Shown: positions 17,981 through 27,641, numbered from the stretch's first letter. The stretch: DNA of 64,000 bases from Sporosarcina globispora (GCF_001274725.1 NZ_LGUF01000007.1:4388916-4452915); one strand, 5' to 3'. Notes: generated from the sequence alone by a model not told the origin. A program made the numbers and translations.

Positions 17981-19897
17981 TTATTTGTCATCAAAATACA
18001 GGCGGATGGTTGACCCTTCTTTTAGCTTTATGCCAGGCTGAGGCGTTTGCTTAACCACTGTATCTCCTGTACCGCTCGCATCGATTTTTAGGTTAAGATA
18101 CAGCTCACCAAGATCTTTCTTAGTCAGTCCAACCATATCAGGAACTTCTATCATTGGGGAATCCATCCATGTCAGCTCTTTTTCAATTTGATTTTTCCTG
18201 GGCTTTACACCCATTGCCCTCAAGCTGTCCCCCATGATTTCCCCAACAATCGGAGCAGCGACAAGCCCACCAAACTGAATGGTACCCTTGGGATTATCTA
18301 CTGCCACGTATACTACAAGCTGAGGGTCATCGGCAGGTGCAAATCCGATAAAGGAAACGATATGATTGTTTTCCAGATAGCGGCCATTTGCTGCTTTTTG
18401 TGCGGTACCTGTTTTTCCGCCAACACGGTATCCATCCACGAACGCCTTCTTACCTGAGCCTTGGGCAACAACCGATTCCAGTGCATGTCTAATTTCATCG
18501 GATGTTTCCTTAGAGATGACTTTTCTTTTAGCTTCAGGAGACTTTTTCATTATAATCTCGCCATTTGCAGGATTTATTAACTCTTTTGCTATATATGGAG
18601 TATATAATGTCCCTCCATTGACTGCTGCAGAAATGGCTGCAACTTGCTGAATTGGGGTAACGGAAACCCCCTGTCCAAATGCTGTAGTTGCCTGCTCAAC
18701 CGACCCTACTCGGTCAAGGTTAAACAAAATCCCTTTTCCCTCTCCTTGGAGATCAATACCTGTTTTCTCCCCAAAACCAAAATCGCGAATATATTTAAAC
18801 AGCTTTTCTTTCCCTAACCGTACCCCCAGCTCTACAAAACCAGGGTTACAGGAATTCTGCACAACCTCCAAATATGTTTGGCTGCCATGGCCACCCTTTT
18901 TATGGCACCGAAGTCTGGCACCCCCTACTTCAACAAAACCTGGATCGTAGAAGCGATCTTTTTCTAAATCGACCTTTCCCTCTTCCAATGCAGCAGCTAG
19001 GGTAATAATTTTAAAAGTAGAACCAGGCTCATAAGAACTCCAGATTGGAAGGTTGCGGTTGTATATTTCCGGAGGCACATTTCTAAAGTTCGCAGGATCA
19101 AAATCCGGCCTGCTGGCCATGGCGAGGACTTCTCCATTATTGGGATTCATGGCAATTGCTATAATTCCATCCGGGTTATATTCTGCCTGAGCGATATCAA
19201 GCTCCCTCTCTACGATAGTCTGAATCTTGGAATCAATGGTAAGCTTTAAGTCCATTCCATCAACCGGGGGCTTGTAGTCATCCGCCATATCATTCATCCG
19301 CTCTCCCTTTGCATTCGCGTAAAACTTAACAGATCCTTTTTTTCCTTTTAATTCTTCATCATAATATAGTTCAAGGCCCATTAGACCCTGATTATCAATC
19401 CCAGCAAACCCTAAAACATGTGAGAGGTAATTACCGAAGGGATAATGGCGTTTTGAATCTTCTCCAATGTAAATGCCTTCAATTTCCAAGGCACGTATTT
19501 CTTTAGCTTTTTCATGGGAAATTTTTCGGCCATCCGGGATTTTTACGCTCGATTCTCTTTTAGTGATAAGCTGGTAGGCTTTTTCTTTTGACATATCCAG
19601 CACTGCTGCCAGTTTCTCTGCAGCATCAGCCGGATCTTTTATTTGCCTTGGCACAACATAGACAGTTGGAGCACTGATATTTGTGGCCAGCGGGACACCG
19701 TTACGGTCGACGATTTCTCCTCTTTCCGGTTCAAATGGAATGTCCCTGCTCCATAGTTCCTTTGCGCTATCTGTAAGCATATTCCCCAGAAAAAATTGAA
19801 CATATCCAAGACGCAAATCAATGATAAAAAAAACGAGAATACCAACAAACATAGCTGCAGTCAGCCGTTTTCGAACGGTTACATTTGAAACACGCAT
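17981..19897 (-). CDS. spoVD: SpoVD, sporulation class B penicillin-binding protein
   Basis: Mother-cell transpeptidase for spore cortex, partner of SpoVE. Transmembrane anchor (residues 12-29), PBP dimerisation domain, then transpeptidase with STFK (Ser293-Lys296), SCN (349-351) and KTGTAQ. One PASTA domain is at the C-terminus (EVPDMVGLTKKDLGELYLNL). Cys331 and Cys350 match the two cysteines of B. subtilis SpoVD that form a disulfide reduced by StoA, so the same redox switch is likely. Length 638. AAGGAGGTT precedes the ATG. It follows pbpB, of which it is a paralogue, with a SigE-like promoter between. Confidence 0.97.
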   Translation of the reverse strand: MRVSNVTVRKRLTAAMFVGILVFFIIDLRLGYVQFFLGNMLTDSAKELWSRDIPFEPERGEIVDRNGVPLATNISAPTVYVVPRQIKDPADAAEKLAAVLDMSKEKAYQLITKRESSVKIPDGRKISHEKAKEIRALEIEGIYIGEDSKRHYPFGNYLSHVLGFAGIDNQGLMGLELYYDEELKGKKGSVKFYANAKGERMNDMADDYKPPVDGMDLKLTIDSKIQTIVERELDIAQAEYNPDGIIAIAMNPNNGEVLAMASRPDFDPANFRNVPPEIYNRNLPIWSSYEPGSTFKIITLAAALEEGKVDLEKDRFYDPGFVEVGGARLRCHKKGGHGSQTYLEVVQNSCNPGFVELGVRLGKEKLFKYIRDFGFGEKTGIDLQGEGKGILFNLDRVGSVEQATTAFGQGVSVTPIQQVAAISAAVNGGTLYTPYIAKELINPANGEIIMKKSPEAKRKVISKETSDEIRHALESVVAQGSGKKAFVDGYRVGGKTGTAQKAANGRYLENNHIVSFIGFAPADDPQLVVYVAVDNPKGTIQFGGLVAAPIVGEIMGDSLRAMGVKPRKNQIEKELTWMDSPMIEVPDMVGLTKKDLGELYLNLKIDASGTGDTVVKQTPQPGIKLKEGSTIRLYFDDK

Positions 19898-19932
19898 GTA
19901 CGAACGAACCTCCTTAGATTATGGCTCGTTCC

Positions 19933-19959
19933 AATATATGCTTGTACATAAATGAATAG
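19933..19959 (-). promoter_or_regulatory. Possible SigE promoter of spoVD
   Basis: Minus strand CTATT (19955-19959) and CATATATT (19933-19940) with a 14-bp spacer, each one base from the SigE consensus elements (ATATT and CATACAHT). spoVD is a SigE-dependent gene in B. subtilis, which supports the call. Confidence 0.5.
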
Positions 19960-19990
19960 AACGCGCTGCCGCTCATCCGGCAGTACGTTC
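19959..19990 (-). other. GC-rich hairpin behind pbpB
   Basis: CTGCCG (19966-19971) pairs with CGGCAG (19978-19983), extended by GAACG/CGTTC at the outer ends with a mismatched segment. It lies in the 98-bp pbpB-spoVD gap. The minus transcript has no clean U-run after it, so partial termination or 3'-end protection is more likely than full termination. Confidence 0.45.
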
Positions 19991-19995
19991 TTAGT

Positions 19996-22218
19996 TTAAT
20001 CCAGCACCGCTTCCTCTTCTTCCTGCTGCTCTTCTGATTCAGGATTTTCCTCATTATATTTCTCTGCAGGCGGCTCAAGTTCGACGATTAAGTAATCACC
20101 TTCCTTAAGTGTAGAACCAGCCTTCAGATTCTGCTTTACCACATATCCGCTTCCTACAGTATTAAGCTTTAAGTCTGCAAGTTTTGCGACTTTCATTACG
20201 TCCCTTAGTGACCAACTAGTCATATCAGGTACTGTTAATTCGCCATCCGTCCTTAAAATCACTCTTTCGCCTTCCAGCAAAGTGTACATGTTGCCAGGGA
20301 CCTGTCTTTCCACCTTGCTGCCCTTTCCTACCACAATGGCTTCGAAACCGGACTTTTTCAATTCTGCTTTTGCTTCCTCAACTGTTTTTCCTTCCACTTC
20401 AGGTGCTTGTTCAGAGTTTGCCTTTTGTTCCTTTGCCGGCTCAATATTTAAATATTGAAGACTGCTTTTCATAACCGGTTTAAAAATCTTTGAAACCGGC
20501 TCTGCACCATTTGTACTAAGGTCAATATCCGGCTGCTGCACTGCTACATAGATGATCAGTTCAGGATTATCTTTTGGCGCCATGCCTAAAAAGGAGAAGA
20601 TGAAATTTTCATGCCCCGTTAAATATCCCCCGCCATTTGGATCAGGGATTTGGGCAGTCCCCGTTTTTCCGGCAACCTCATAGCCTTCGATATTATACCG
20701 TTTGTAGCCAGTCCCCTTCTCAGAAGACACAACCGTCTCCAGTATATCCCTGGTTTTCTTTGCCGTTTCTGCGGAAATTGGATTCCCCTTAACTTCCGGT
20801 TTTGTTTTTTTAACGATTTCGTTTTTATCACTATCAACAATACTGCTGATCACATGAGGCTGCATCATTTTCCCGTCATTTGCAATGGCAGTAGCTGCCT
20901 GTACTTGCTGAATTGGCGTAATGGCAGAACCTTGCCCGAATCCGGTAGTTACCTTATCAAGCGGCCACTCGTATGCGATCTGCCCGCCAGTTTCATTCGG
21001 AAGGTCAATTCCCGTCGGATCTTCAAATCCAAACTTGGTTATATATTCCCTGTATTTTTCATAACCAAGCTTTTCTTTAACTATTTTCGCGAAAGCCACG
21101 TTCGATGAACGCTGAACCCCTTCGAGGTAGGTAATGGACCCCCAGCCTCTCCCCTGGTTATGGTCGCGTATTGCCGGTGAATTTTCCGTCACTTTATAAC
21201 TTCCCGACTTAAACAATTCATTCGGATCAAATACACCCTCTTCAATGGCAGCAGCCAAAGTAAAGATTTTCATAGTCGAGCCGGGCTCAAATGAGTTTTC
21301 GATCACTTCATTATGCCACGTCTCTTCAAGCCCTTCCTTAGTTTTCGGGTGGAAAGACGGCCTCTGCCCCATCGCCAGAATTTCACCCGTTTTGGGATCC
21401 GCGACCACAGCAACCATCTTTTTCGGCTTATATTCTTCGTCTACTTTATTCATGGAATCTTCGAGGAAGGTCTGGATTTTTTTATCGATTGTCAGATACA
21501 CATCTTTACCATTTTGAGCCGGCTTTATTTTTTGATCTCCATTTGGGAGCAGATAGCCCCAAATATCGCTTTCGTAGCTAAACTTACCATCCTTGCCTGT
21601 GAGCACATTATTTAAACTCTGCTCGATGCCAAGCATCCCTACTGTATCTGTTTTATTCGTTTCCGATTTCTTCTTCTCAACATACCCAACTAAATGCGAA
21701 GCGAATACACCATTTGGGTAGAAGCGTTTGGAATCTGTTATGAATGTAATCCCCGGCAATTTCATATCTTCTATCTCTTTTTTTGTCTTTAACGGAAGGT
21801 CTCGTCCCTCTTTGCCAAATTCCACCTGGAATGGCGTTTCTCCATCTTTTGTTTTCCTTGTAAGGATCTTATAAATCTCAGACTCTTCCATATCAATGGC
21901 TTTCGAGAGTGCCGCTGCTGTTTTTTCAGGGTCCTTAACATAATCCGGCTCCATGCTTTTGTCCAGAATCGCTACAAGTTTGTAGGAAATAGTGTCCTCG
22001 GCAATAACTTCACCATTGCGGTCATAAATTGTGCCCCTTTTGGCTTGGATTGTCTTTTCACGCTCATATTTTTGCTGAGCTTTCGCCGCAAGTGCATGGC
22101 CTGCCGCTTCTCCCGTAACCTGAATTGACACAAACCGAAAAATTAATACAAAAAAGAGCAGACTGAATATTAAAAATAATATCGCTGCTCCAAAATTGAT
22201 ATTTGGCTGTTTCTTCAT
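19996..22218 (-). CDS. pbpB: PBP2B, essential septal transpeptidase
   Basis: Class B penicillin-binding protein crosslinking septal peptidoglycan with FtsW. One N-terminal transmembrane helix (residues 10-31), dimerisation domain with RGTIYDRNG (61-69), transpeptidase with STMK (Ser314-Lys317), the SSN triad (QRSSNVAF) and KTGTAQ. Two C-terminal PASTA domains (about 600-715) are followed by an acidic tail (NEENPESEEQQEEEEAVLD). 740 residues, slightly longer than the B. subtilis protein because of the tail. Its ATG overlaps the ftsL stop (TAATG). Confidence 0.98.
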   Translation of the reverse strand: MKKQPNINFGAAILFLIFSLLFFVLIFRFVSIQVTGEAAGHALAAKAQQKYEREKTIQAKRGTIYDRNGEVIAEDTISYKLVAILDKSMEPDYVKDPEKTAAALSKAIDMEESEIYKILTRKTKDGETPFQVEFGKEGRDLPLKTKKEIEDMKLPGITFITDSKRFYPNGVFASHLVGYVEKKKSETNKTDTVGMLGIEQSLNNVLTGKDGKFSYESDIWGYLLPNGDQKIKPAQNGKDVYLTIDKKIQTFLEDSMNKVDEEYKPKKMVAVVADPKTGEILAMGQRPSFHPKTKEGLEETWHNEVIENSFEPGSTMKIFTLAAAIEEGVFDPNELFKSGSYKVTENSPAIRDHNQGRGWGSITYLEGVQRSSNVAFAKIVKEKLGYEKYREYITKFGFEDPTGIDLPNETGGQIAYEWPLDKVTTGFGQGSAITPIQQVQAATAIANDGKMMQPHVISSIVDSDKNEIVKKTKPEVKGNPISAETAKKTRDILETVVSSEKGTGYKRYNIEGYEVAGKTGTAQIPDPNGGGYLTGHENFIFSFLGMAPKDNPELIIYVAVQQPDIDLSTNGAEPVSKIFKPVMKSSLQYLNIEPAKEQKANSEQAPEVEGKTVEEAKAELKKSGFEAIVVGKGSKVERQVPGNMYTLLEGERVILRTDGELTVPDMTSWSLRDVMKVAKLADLKLNTVGSGYVVKQNLKAGSTLKEGDYLIVELEPPAEKYNEENPESEEQQEEEEAVLD

Positions 22219-22583
22219 TAATCTTCCACGACCTTGACATTATTTCCGCTGAATTTAAGTCCCATTTCCTCAGCTTTTGCTTTAATGCGCTCGTATGTAC
22301 TTAACTCGCTCACTTGCATTTCGAGATCTGTATTCACTTTGTTCTGTGTTTGGATGGCATTTTCTGTTTTTTGAATTTCTTTGTTCACTTCGTAAATGGC
22401 TGCCTGGTTTGAAACCATTTGCACTGCACCAAAGCAAACAATGCCAGTGAAAGCAAGACCCAGAATTTTTTCTCCGGGGGAAAGCCATGATTTTTTTGTT
22501 TTTAATTTCTTAGGAGCCTGGACAGGCTGGGTTTGTACATCGAATTGTTTTTCTTCCTGAATTTTTCGCGCTAAATTGCTCAT
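22218..22583 (-). CDS. ftsL: Cell division protein FtsL
   Basis: Small bitopic divisome protein that forms a complex with DivIC and DivIB and activates FtsW-PBP2B. It has a cytoplasmic N-terminus (about 35 residues, basic), one transmembrane helix (about 36-58, LGLAFTGIVCFGAVQMVS) and an extracellular leucine-zipper-like coiled coil (about 60-110). The 121-residue length fits the family. Coupled to pbpB by a one-base overlap and 46 bp after rsmH. Confidence 0.95.
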   Translation of the reverse strand: MSNLARKIQEEKQFDVQTQPVQAPKKLKTKKSWLSPGEKILGLAFTGIVCFGAVQMVSNQAAIYEVNKEIQKTENAIQTQNKVNTDLEMQVSELSTYERIKAKAEEMGLKFSGNNVKVVED

Positions 22584-22629
22584 AATTCCCCTCCTGAAAA
22601 AATTTTTTAGTTCCTATTTCGATTTTTGC

Positions 22630-23562
22630 TTATAGCTTTTCTGCTATTCTCAGTTTTGCAGACCTTGCTCGATTATTATGTTCCAGTTCTTCATCTGAAG
22701 GCAGAATCGGTTTTCTGTTTATTAGCCTTAAGGCTGGTTTATATTCGTCAGGGATAACCGGCAGGCCTGGGGGCAGATTTGGTGTTTCACTGGCTTTTTT
22801 AAAGGCAGCTTTGCAAATCCTGTCCTCCAGGGAATGAAACGTGATCACACTGATTCTTCCTTGGGGATTTAGTATGTCAATAGCCTGGTGCAGAGAATCC
22901 TCAAATACACCGAGTTCATCATTAACAGCTATTCTTATTGCCTGAAACACACGTTTGGCAGGATGCCCGCCTTTTCTTCTGGCAGGGGCAGGTATTGCCT
23001 CTTTAATAAGTTCAACCAGTTGTCCCGTAGTTTTTATTGGGGAGACTTCCCTGGCTGCTTCAATTTTTCTCGCAATTTGCTTGGAGAATTTTTCTTCACC
23101 ATATCGGAAGAAAATTTTCACTAGTTCACCATATTCCCAGGTATTTACCACATCATAAGCGGAAATCTCAGCACCAGTATCCATTCTCATATCAAGCGGT
23201 GCATCATTATGATAGCTGAAACCTCTCTCAGGTGTATCTAATTGAGGTGAAGAAACACCCAGATCATATAAGACACCATCCACTTTAGAGACACCAAGGT
23301 TTTCAAGATCTTCTTGAAGGTACTTGAAATTACTTTTGATAATTGTAATCCTGTCGCCATATTTAGCCAATTTTTCTTTTGCGTGTGCAATTGCTGTGTC
23401 ATCCTGGTCAAACGCGTACAGCTTTCCCTTTTCAGACAGCTGGGAAAGAATTAATTCGCTGTGGCCTGCGCCGCCTAGGGTACAATCCACATACACTCCA
23501 TCAGGATGGATATTTAAGCCTTCTACTGTTTCTTTTAATAGCACTGTTGTATGTTCAAACAT
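22630..23562 (-). CDS. rsmH: 16S rRNA (cytosine1402-N4)-methyltransferase
   Basis: SAM-dependent methyltransferase (MraW) modifying C1402 in the ribosomal P site. The SAM-binding region [12 protein letters not shown] lies near residues 23-34 and further conserved stretches are [14 protein letters not shown] and [10 protein letters not shown]. 310 residues from ATG 23562 (N-terminus [21 protein letters not shown] upstream); an upstream in-frame ATG would add 28 non-conserved residues. Standard second gene of the dcw cluster. Confidence 0.97.
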   Translation of the reverse strand: MFEHTTVLLKETVEGLNIHPDGVYVDCTLGGAGHSELILSQLSEKGKLYAFDQDDTAIAHAKEKLAKYGDRITIIKSNFKYLQEDLENLGVSKVDGVLYDLGVSSPQLDTPERGFSYHNDAPLDMRMDTGAEISAYDVVNTWEYGELVKIFFRYGEEKFSKQIARKIEAAREVSPIKTTGQLVELIKEAIPAPARRKGGHPAKRVFQAIRIAVNDELGVFEDSLHQAIDILNPQGRISVITFHSLEDRICKAAFKKASETPNLPPGLPVIPDEYKPALRLINRKPILPSDEELEHNNRARSAKLRIAEKL

Positions 23563-23674
23563 TGTTGAATGAATCCACCTTTCCAATCCGAGAAGCACAA
23601 GACACATTCTTAAGCATCTGGAGCTAAACAAATATCTTTGTTTCACGGGAAATTATATTACTAAAACATTCCCA

Positions 23675-24106
23675 TTATATATCAAACCCAATCATATTTT
23701 CCGCAATATCAGCAAAAGATTCCTCTGATTCTGCAAAATAATCTTCCCAAAGATTTTTGCTCCATATCTCGATCCGATTGGAAACGCCCAGCACTACACA
23801 TTCTTTTTCCAATTTTGCATATTGCAGAAGCGGGGAAGCAATATTTATTCTTCCTTGCTTGTCAATTTCACATTCAGTGGCACCTGAAAAGAAAAAACGG
23901 GTAAATGCACGGGCATCTTTTTTGGTAAGCGGTAGGCCTTTTAATTTTTCTTCAAGCTGCCTCCACTCATCCATGGGGTAGCCAAACAAACATTGATCAA
24001 GTCCGCGTGTCAAAATAAATGTTTCACCCAAGTTATCGCGAAACTTGGCTGGCACGATGAGACGGCCTTTATTATCAACGTTGTGATGGAACTCACCCAT
24101 GAACAT
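23675..24106 (-). CDS. mraZ: MraZ, DNA-binding regulator of the dcw operon
   Basis: AbrB-like double-repeat DNA-binding protein that represses its own operon by binding GTGGG-type direct repeats. 143 residues from ATG 24106 ([20 protein letters not shown]); the two SpoVT/AbrB-like halves each carry a DxxGR-type motif (VDNKGRL and IDKQGRI). A GTG at 24121 is in frame, but the shorter form matches the family. First gene of the cluster, with three predicted binding repeats directly upstream. Confidence 0.96.
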   Translation of the reverse strand: MFMGEFHHNVDNKGRLIVPAKFRDNLGETFILTRGLDQCLFGYPMDEWRQLEEKLKGLPLTKKDARAFTRFFFSGATECEIDKQGRINIASPLLQYAKLEKECVVLGVSNRIEIWSKNLWEDYFAESEESFADIAENMIGFDI

Positions 24107-24137
24107 ACCCACCGCACCCACTTTCTAACTCAAATGT

Positions 24138-24162
24138 ACCACAATCCCCCACTTTCCTCCAC
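24138..24162 (-). promoter_or_regulatory. MraZ operator: three GTGG repeats at 10-bp period
   Basis: The minus strand shows GTGGAG, GTGGGG and GTGGTA starting exactly 10 bases apart. Regularly spaced TGGG/GTGG direct repeats upstream of mraZ are the known MraZ binding site in other bacteria. The repeats lie just downstream of the predicted -10, a position suited to repression. Confidence 0.75.
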
Positions 24163-24174
24163 ATGTTTTTAATT

Positions 24175-24183
24175 ATTCTACCA
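24175..24183 (-). promoter_or_regulatory. Extended -10 promoter of mraZ
   Basis: Minus strand TGGTAGAAT (TGn plus -10 TAGAAT) ends at 24175, giving a start near 24168, inside the spacer before the MraZ repeats. No good -35 is visible, which fits an extended -10 promoter. Confidence 0.5.
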
Positions 24184-24335
24184 CTTCAATTAAAATCCTG
24201 CCTCACATAAGGGATTCCCCCATTTTCCGTTCGTCTTATTATTACAATTTCTTTAAAGTTTTTACTTTCATTACATCTATTTTTTGTGGCGGCCTTTATA
24301 AGGATTTGCAGGTATTTCCTCTACTATTTCAATAT

Positions 24336-24364
24336 AAAAAGACCTTATCCACTTGGATAAGGTC
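24336..24364 (-). terminator. Terminator behind bshC
   Basis: GACCTTATCC (24341-24350) pairs with GGATAAGGTC (24355-24364); the minus transcript then has U5 (24336-24340). It isolates the dcw promoter region from bshC. Confidence 0.9.
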
Positions 24365-24383
24365 CGAAGAATATTGGCGAATA

Positions 24384-26018
24384 TTAAATCTTTATGACTT
24401 TGTGTGTCCCATCAAATTCAAAGGGGACTTTAACAAGTTCCTCAATAAAACTCATTCCATATTTATTGAGGTAGTAAAGAATGTTCCATACCCTCTCTTG
24501 AGGAGAACCTCCCGGCCTCAATGAGTTTTCAGCCTTTTCATACTTGTTAATTATTACTTCATGTTTTTGCTGGATGGTTTTCTGGATTTTATTTTCCATG
24601 AAGTCCACTTGTTTTAATAAAAGCTCCTCGTTTTTCTTAAGCATAGGAAGAAGTGCATGAACTTCTTTAGATGTTAGTTCTTCAATTAACCCATAATTTT
24701 GGGTTAATTGTTCTTTTGTTCTTCTGAATTGCGTTTCTATGCTTTCATTTTTAATTTTCTCCAGATACTCCTCTTTCTTAGCTTCCGTACCTGAAGAAAG
24801 CACATCCCGCAGATCCAAGCCTAATTCCTTCAAGTCACTTTCCGCAGAACGCTCTAAAATGGTGATATTTAAACGAGGCATAATAGGAGGCATTTTCATA
24901 CCAAACCATTCAAATGCCATTTTAAGTTCAGCCCAATAGGCAATTTCCCCAGGTCCAGCAATAAATGCAAGAACTGGAAACAGGCACTCCTGTGTTATTG
25001 GCCTTGTCACAACATTATTGCTCAGTCTTTCAGGATGCTTTTCTGCAATATCCAATAGCTCATTCATTGTAAACTCGTGTAAGGATTCTTTACCCGTAAA
25101 TACCTTTTTATCCTGATTGAATTCCAGAAGAATTCTTTCCTTTTGCTTTTCATCATAATAAAATAAATTAGCCGCATTGCTGCTTATTTCAATTGTATTG
25201 GGAAAACCTGCATCCTCCAGACTTCTTTGCTGACTTTTTACACGTTTTGTAATTTGTTCAAAACTTTCGATCTGCTCGGCAAACATTTTACTTTCAAGTC
25301 TTCGAAGCTTTCGGTCACCCGAATCAACCAGAAGCAGCCCTGTTTCTTTAAATAAATGCATAACTATCCAGGCAAAAAAATCTACAAATGTTTTCGAATA
25401 ATTAATAATGTCATCTAATATTTGAAGGAGATTTTTTGTATGTTCCGTCTCTCCAAATGTTTCAATGATTTCTCCCACCCATATCCTGCACTTTTCACGG
25501 TCCAAACAGATATTAGAAACCATATTTTTTTCTAAAACTTTTTCAGGATAAACCATCTTTTCCATTTTATTTTTATTCTCGATAAAAACATGGTTGACTT
25601 CCTGATAATCGTGATCTTCCCCAGCGATCCAGAAAACCGGAACAACAGGGATTCCAAGCTCACTTTCCTTCTGCTTTGCAAGATTTATAATTGAGATAAT
25701 TTTATGTAAGGTATAAAGAGGACCTGTCAAAATTCCCGCCTGCTGGCCTCCGATAATGACAGAACTGTTTTCTTGCTTCAGCTTCTTGAGTGAATCATGT
25801 ACAGCTGGGGAAGAAGGAAAACGATCCATAAACTCTCCAATATATTCAGAAAGTTCATTTCTCATAAAAGTCCTATCCTTTAGTTCTGCTAACCGGGCTT
25901 TATAATCTGAATTTGAATTATAACGATAATGAAAAAACTGCATAAGTTCTTCTGTTTGTGCAATATAATCTGTTGCAAACCGGTTTGTTGCCGGTAATGA
26001 GAGATTAAGAATCTCCAT
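24384..26018 (-). CDS. bshC: Bacillithiol biosynthesis cysteine-adding enzyme
   Basis: Adds cysteine to GlcN-malate to finish bacillithiol, the main low-molecular-weight thiol of Bacilli. 544 residues from ATG 26018 (AAAGGAAG upstream; MEILNLSLPATNRFATDYI). A Rossmann-type core contains GGQQAGILTGPLYTLHK and PVFWIAGEDHDYQEVNH, followed by a long coiled coil (about 410-500), both as in known BshC. The in-frame ATG at 26048 is less likely. It lies between panE and mraZ as in B. subtilis, 145 bp after a DUF3397 gene that B. subtilis lacks here. Confidence 0.95.
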   Translation of the reverse strand: MEILNLSLPATNRFATDYIAQTEELMQFFHYRYNSNSDYKARLAELKDRTFMRNELSEYIGEFMDRFPSSPAVHDSLKKLKQENSSVIIGGQQAGILTGPLYTLHKIISIINLAKQKESELGIPVVPVFWIAGEDHDYQEVNHVFIENKNKMEKMVYPEKVLEKNMVSNICLDREKCRIWVGEIIETFGETEHTKNLLQILDDIINYSKTFVDFFAWIVMHLFKETGLLLVDSGDRKLRRLESKMFAEQIESFEQITKRVKSQQRSLEDAGFPNTIEISSNAANLFYYDEKQKERILLEFNQDKKVFTGKESLHEFTMNELLDIAEKHPERLSNNVVTRPITQECLFPVLAFIAGPGEIAYWAELKMAFEWFGMKMPPIMPRLNITILERSAESDLKELGLDLRDVLSSGTEAKKEEYLEKIKNESIETQFRRTKEQLTQNYGLIEELTSKEVHALLPMLKKNEELLLKQVDFMENKIQKTIQQKHEVIINKYEKAENSLRPGGSPQERVWNILYYLNKYGMSFIEELVKVPFEFDGTHKVIKI

Positions 26019-26163
26019 TAATGAACTTCCTTTCTCATAGCTGATCAATTTTACTTTTCATCTTATGAGTATATCATTGTCTTTTATGAAAAGAAAAAAA
26101 CTTTGCTTACCTAAATGTTTTAATTCTAAATGTCAAAGGAATCTACTTTTTAAATTGGCTGCA

Positions 26164-26559
26164 TTACGGAATAAAGACAACAGAAGTTACTCTTTGGACC
26201 AATCCAATAATCATAAGAACAATATAAGCGGTAAAGTAGATTAAAAAATTGAACCTCCAAAACCCTTTAAATAAGACACGCATATTTACTTCCTGCTTAA
26301 TTTTCCAATGGATAATACTAAAAGTGACAGCTGTAATCAGCAGGGATAGGCCTATCATCCATAAATAAGACTTATCCCAGATAACAATGATTAAATAATG
26401 CACCGCCAAAATAAATAAAAAAGTGCTGACATCCAAGGCTATATGCACAGACCATTTATGCTTTTTAGTAATTTGCTTGCAGATAATAAATACAGCCAGA
26501 TATCCGAGCAGCGGTATGGTCACCAATGTTGCAATTAAAGCTGAAAATACAGTGTTCAA
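26164..26559 (-). CDS. DUF3397 family integral membrane protein
   Basis: 131 residues with four predicted transmembrane helices (about 6-26, 40-60, 64-85, 105-126) and almost no soluble part. It resembles the DUF3397 family, which is often found beside panE/bshC in Bacillus; no function is known. The start overlaps the panE stop by four bases (ATGA), so both are co-translated. Hypothetical as to role. Confidence 0.8.
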   Translation of the reverse strand: MNTVFSALIATLVTIPLLGYLAVFIICKQITKKHKWSVHIALDVSTFLFILAVHYLIIVIWDKSYLWMIGLSLLITAVTFSIIHWKIKQEVNMRVLFKGFWRFNFLIYFTAYIVLMIIGLVQRVTSVVFIP

Positions 26560-27458
26560 CTTTTTTCCCCCTTATACTCCCTGCCTTTAATCTGACAATA
26601 AAGACTTTCAGAATATGGTGCAGACATTTTCTTCTTTTCAGCTACCTCAAGAATATAGCCTAAAATAGCATCAATTTCTGTCGCTCTGCCTTCTTCAATG
26701 TCCTTAAGCATAGAGGACCTATTCATCCCAGTTTCCTCACAAACTCTTTTAACATGATTTAAAGCGGCCGTTTTATCAGGTATATTTAAAATGGCACATA
26801 CCTCGGAAAATAACTTCAAAAAAAGCCGGTAATAATAACTGTTTTCAAGGAGTTCACCATTCCTGACTCGAAGAACGGCTGTGAGCGGATTTATAACACT
26901 GTTCACAATCAGTTTCTCAATGAGCATTTCTATATGGTTTCCGGCAAATTTAAAGGGAAAATAATTTGATGCGGAATCTGATAATTCCTCTAGGATTTCT
27001 ACATTTCCCTTAATTGCCGCCACTTTAGTGACACCTATGCCGGTATGCAGCACAGTATCAGGATCAGACTTAAAAGCACCATGCTCTACACTGCCTGCAA
27101 AAAGATTGTCTGCTTCAAGCATTTCTGCCCACTTCAAATGACCCATGCCATTTTGCAGGAATAGAAATGATCCCCTCTGGCTTGTATTCATTTCCGATAT
27201 GCTTTTTACAACCTCAGGGATGCTGTATTGTTTTACAGCAATGATTGTTAATTCCTCTTCCCCCTTCCATTCTTTGAAATGGCATGCCTCGACGGGGGTA
27301 TTGCTGCGAATGCCATTTCTCTCGATTGTAAGTCCATTTATGCGCAGTTTTTGTATTTGACTTCTATTTCTAACATAAATACGCACAGCGTGATTTTCAT
27401 TTAAATAATGGGCGAACAGAAGGCCAATGGCGCCTCCTCCAATAATAGCTATTCTCAT
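26556..27458 (-). CDS. panE: 2-dehydropantoate 2-reductase
   Basis: NADPH-dependent ketopantoate reductase in pantothenate/CoA synthesis. The N-terminal nucleotide-binding motif MRIAIIGGGAIGLLFA opens the 300-residue form started at ATG 27458 behind GGTGGAG. The C-terminal helical domain contains KLIVNSVINPLTAVLRVRNG with the catalytic Lys and Asn. It corresponds to B. subtilis ylbQ by position next to bshC. Alternative: another ApbA/PanE-family reductase. It begins the panE-DUF3397 unit. Confidence 0.88.
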   Translation of the reverse strand: MRIAIIGGGAIGLLFAHYLNENHAVRIYVRNRSQIQKLRINGLTIERNGIRSNTPVEACHFKEWKGEEELTIIAVKQYSIPEVVKSISEMNTSQRGSFLFLQNGMGHLKWAEMLEADNLFAGSVEHGAFKSDPDTVLHTGIGVTKVAAIKGNVEILEELSDSASNYFPFKFAGNHIEMLIEKLIVNSVINPLTAVLRVRNGELLENSYYYRLFLKLFSEVCAILNIPDKTAALNHVKRVCEETGMNRSSMLKDIEEGRATEIDAILGYILEVAEKKKMSAPYSESLYCQIKGREYKGEKS

Positions 27459-27592
27459 AACAGACTCCACCATTTTCATTTTTAAGCATATTTTAACAAA
27501 ATCAGATAAAATTATGGGTAAATTGGAATGTTTTTAACATAAATTCTAATATTTCATTCTTTATTCCATTTTTCATAAGCTAATTCCTTTAA

Positions 27593-27629
27593 AAAAATCC
27601 CTTTTTCGAAATTCGAAAAAGGGATTTTT
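27593..27629. terminator. Terminator behind the acyl-CoA carboxylase operon
   Basis: Perfect inverted repeat with 18-bp arms around a single central base (27611). The arms begin A5TCCC and end GGGAT5, so a U-run exists for either strand. It lies 13 bp after the carboxyltransferase stop. Confidence 0.88.
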
Positions 27630-27641
27630 CATTGGATTGTA

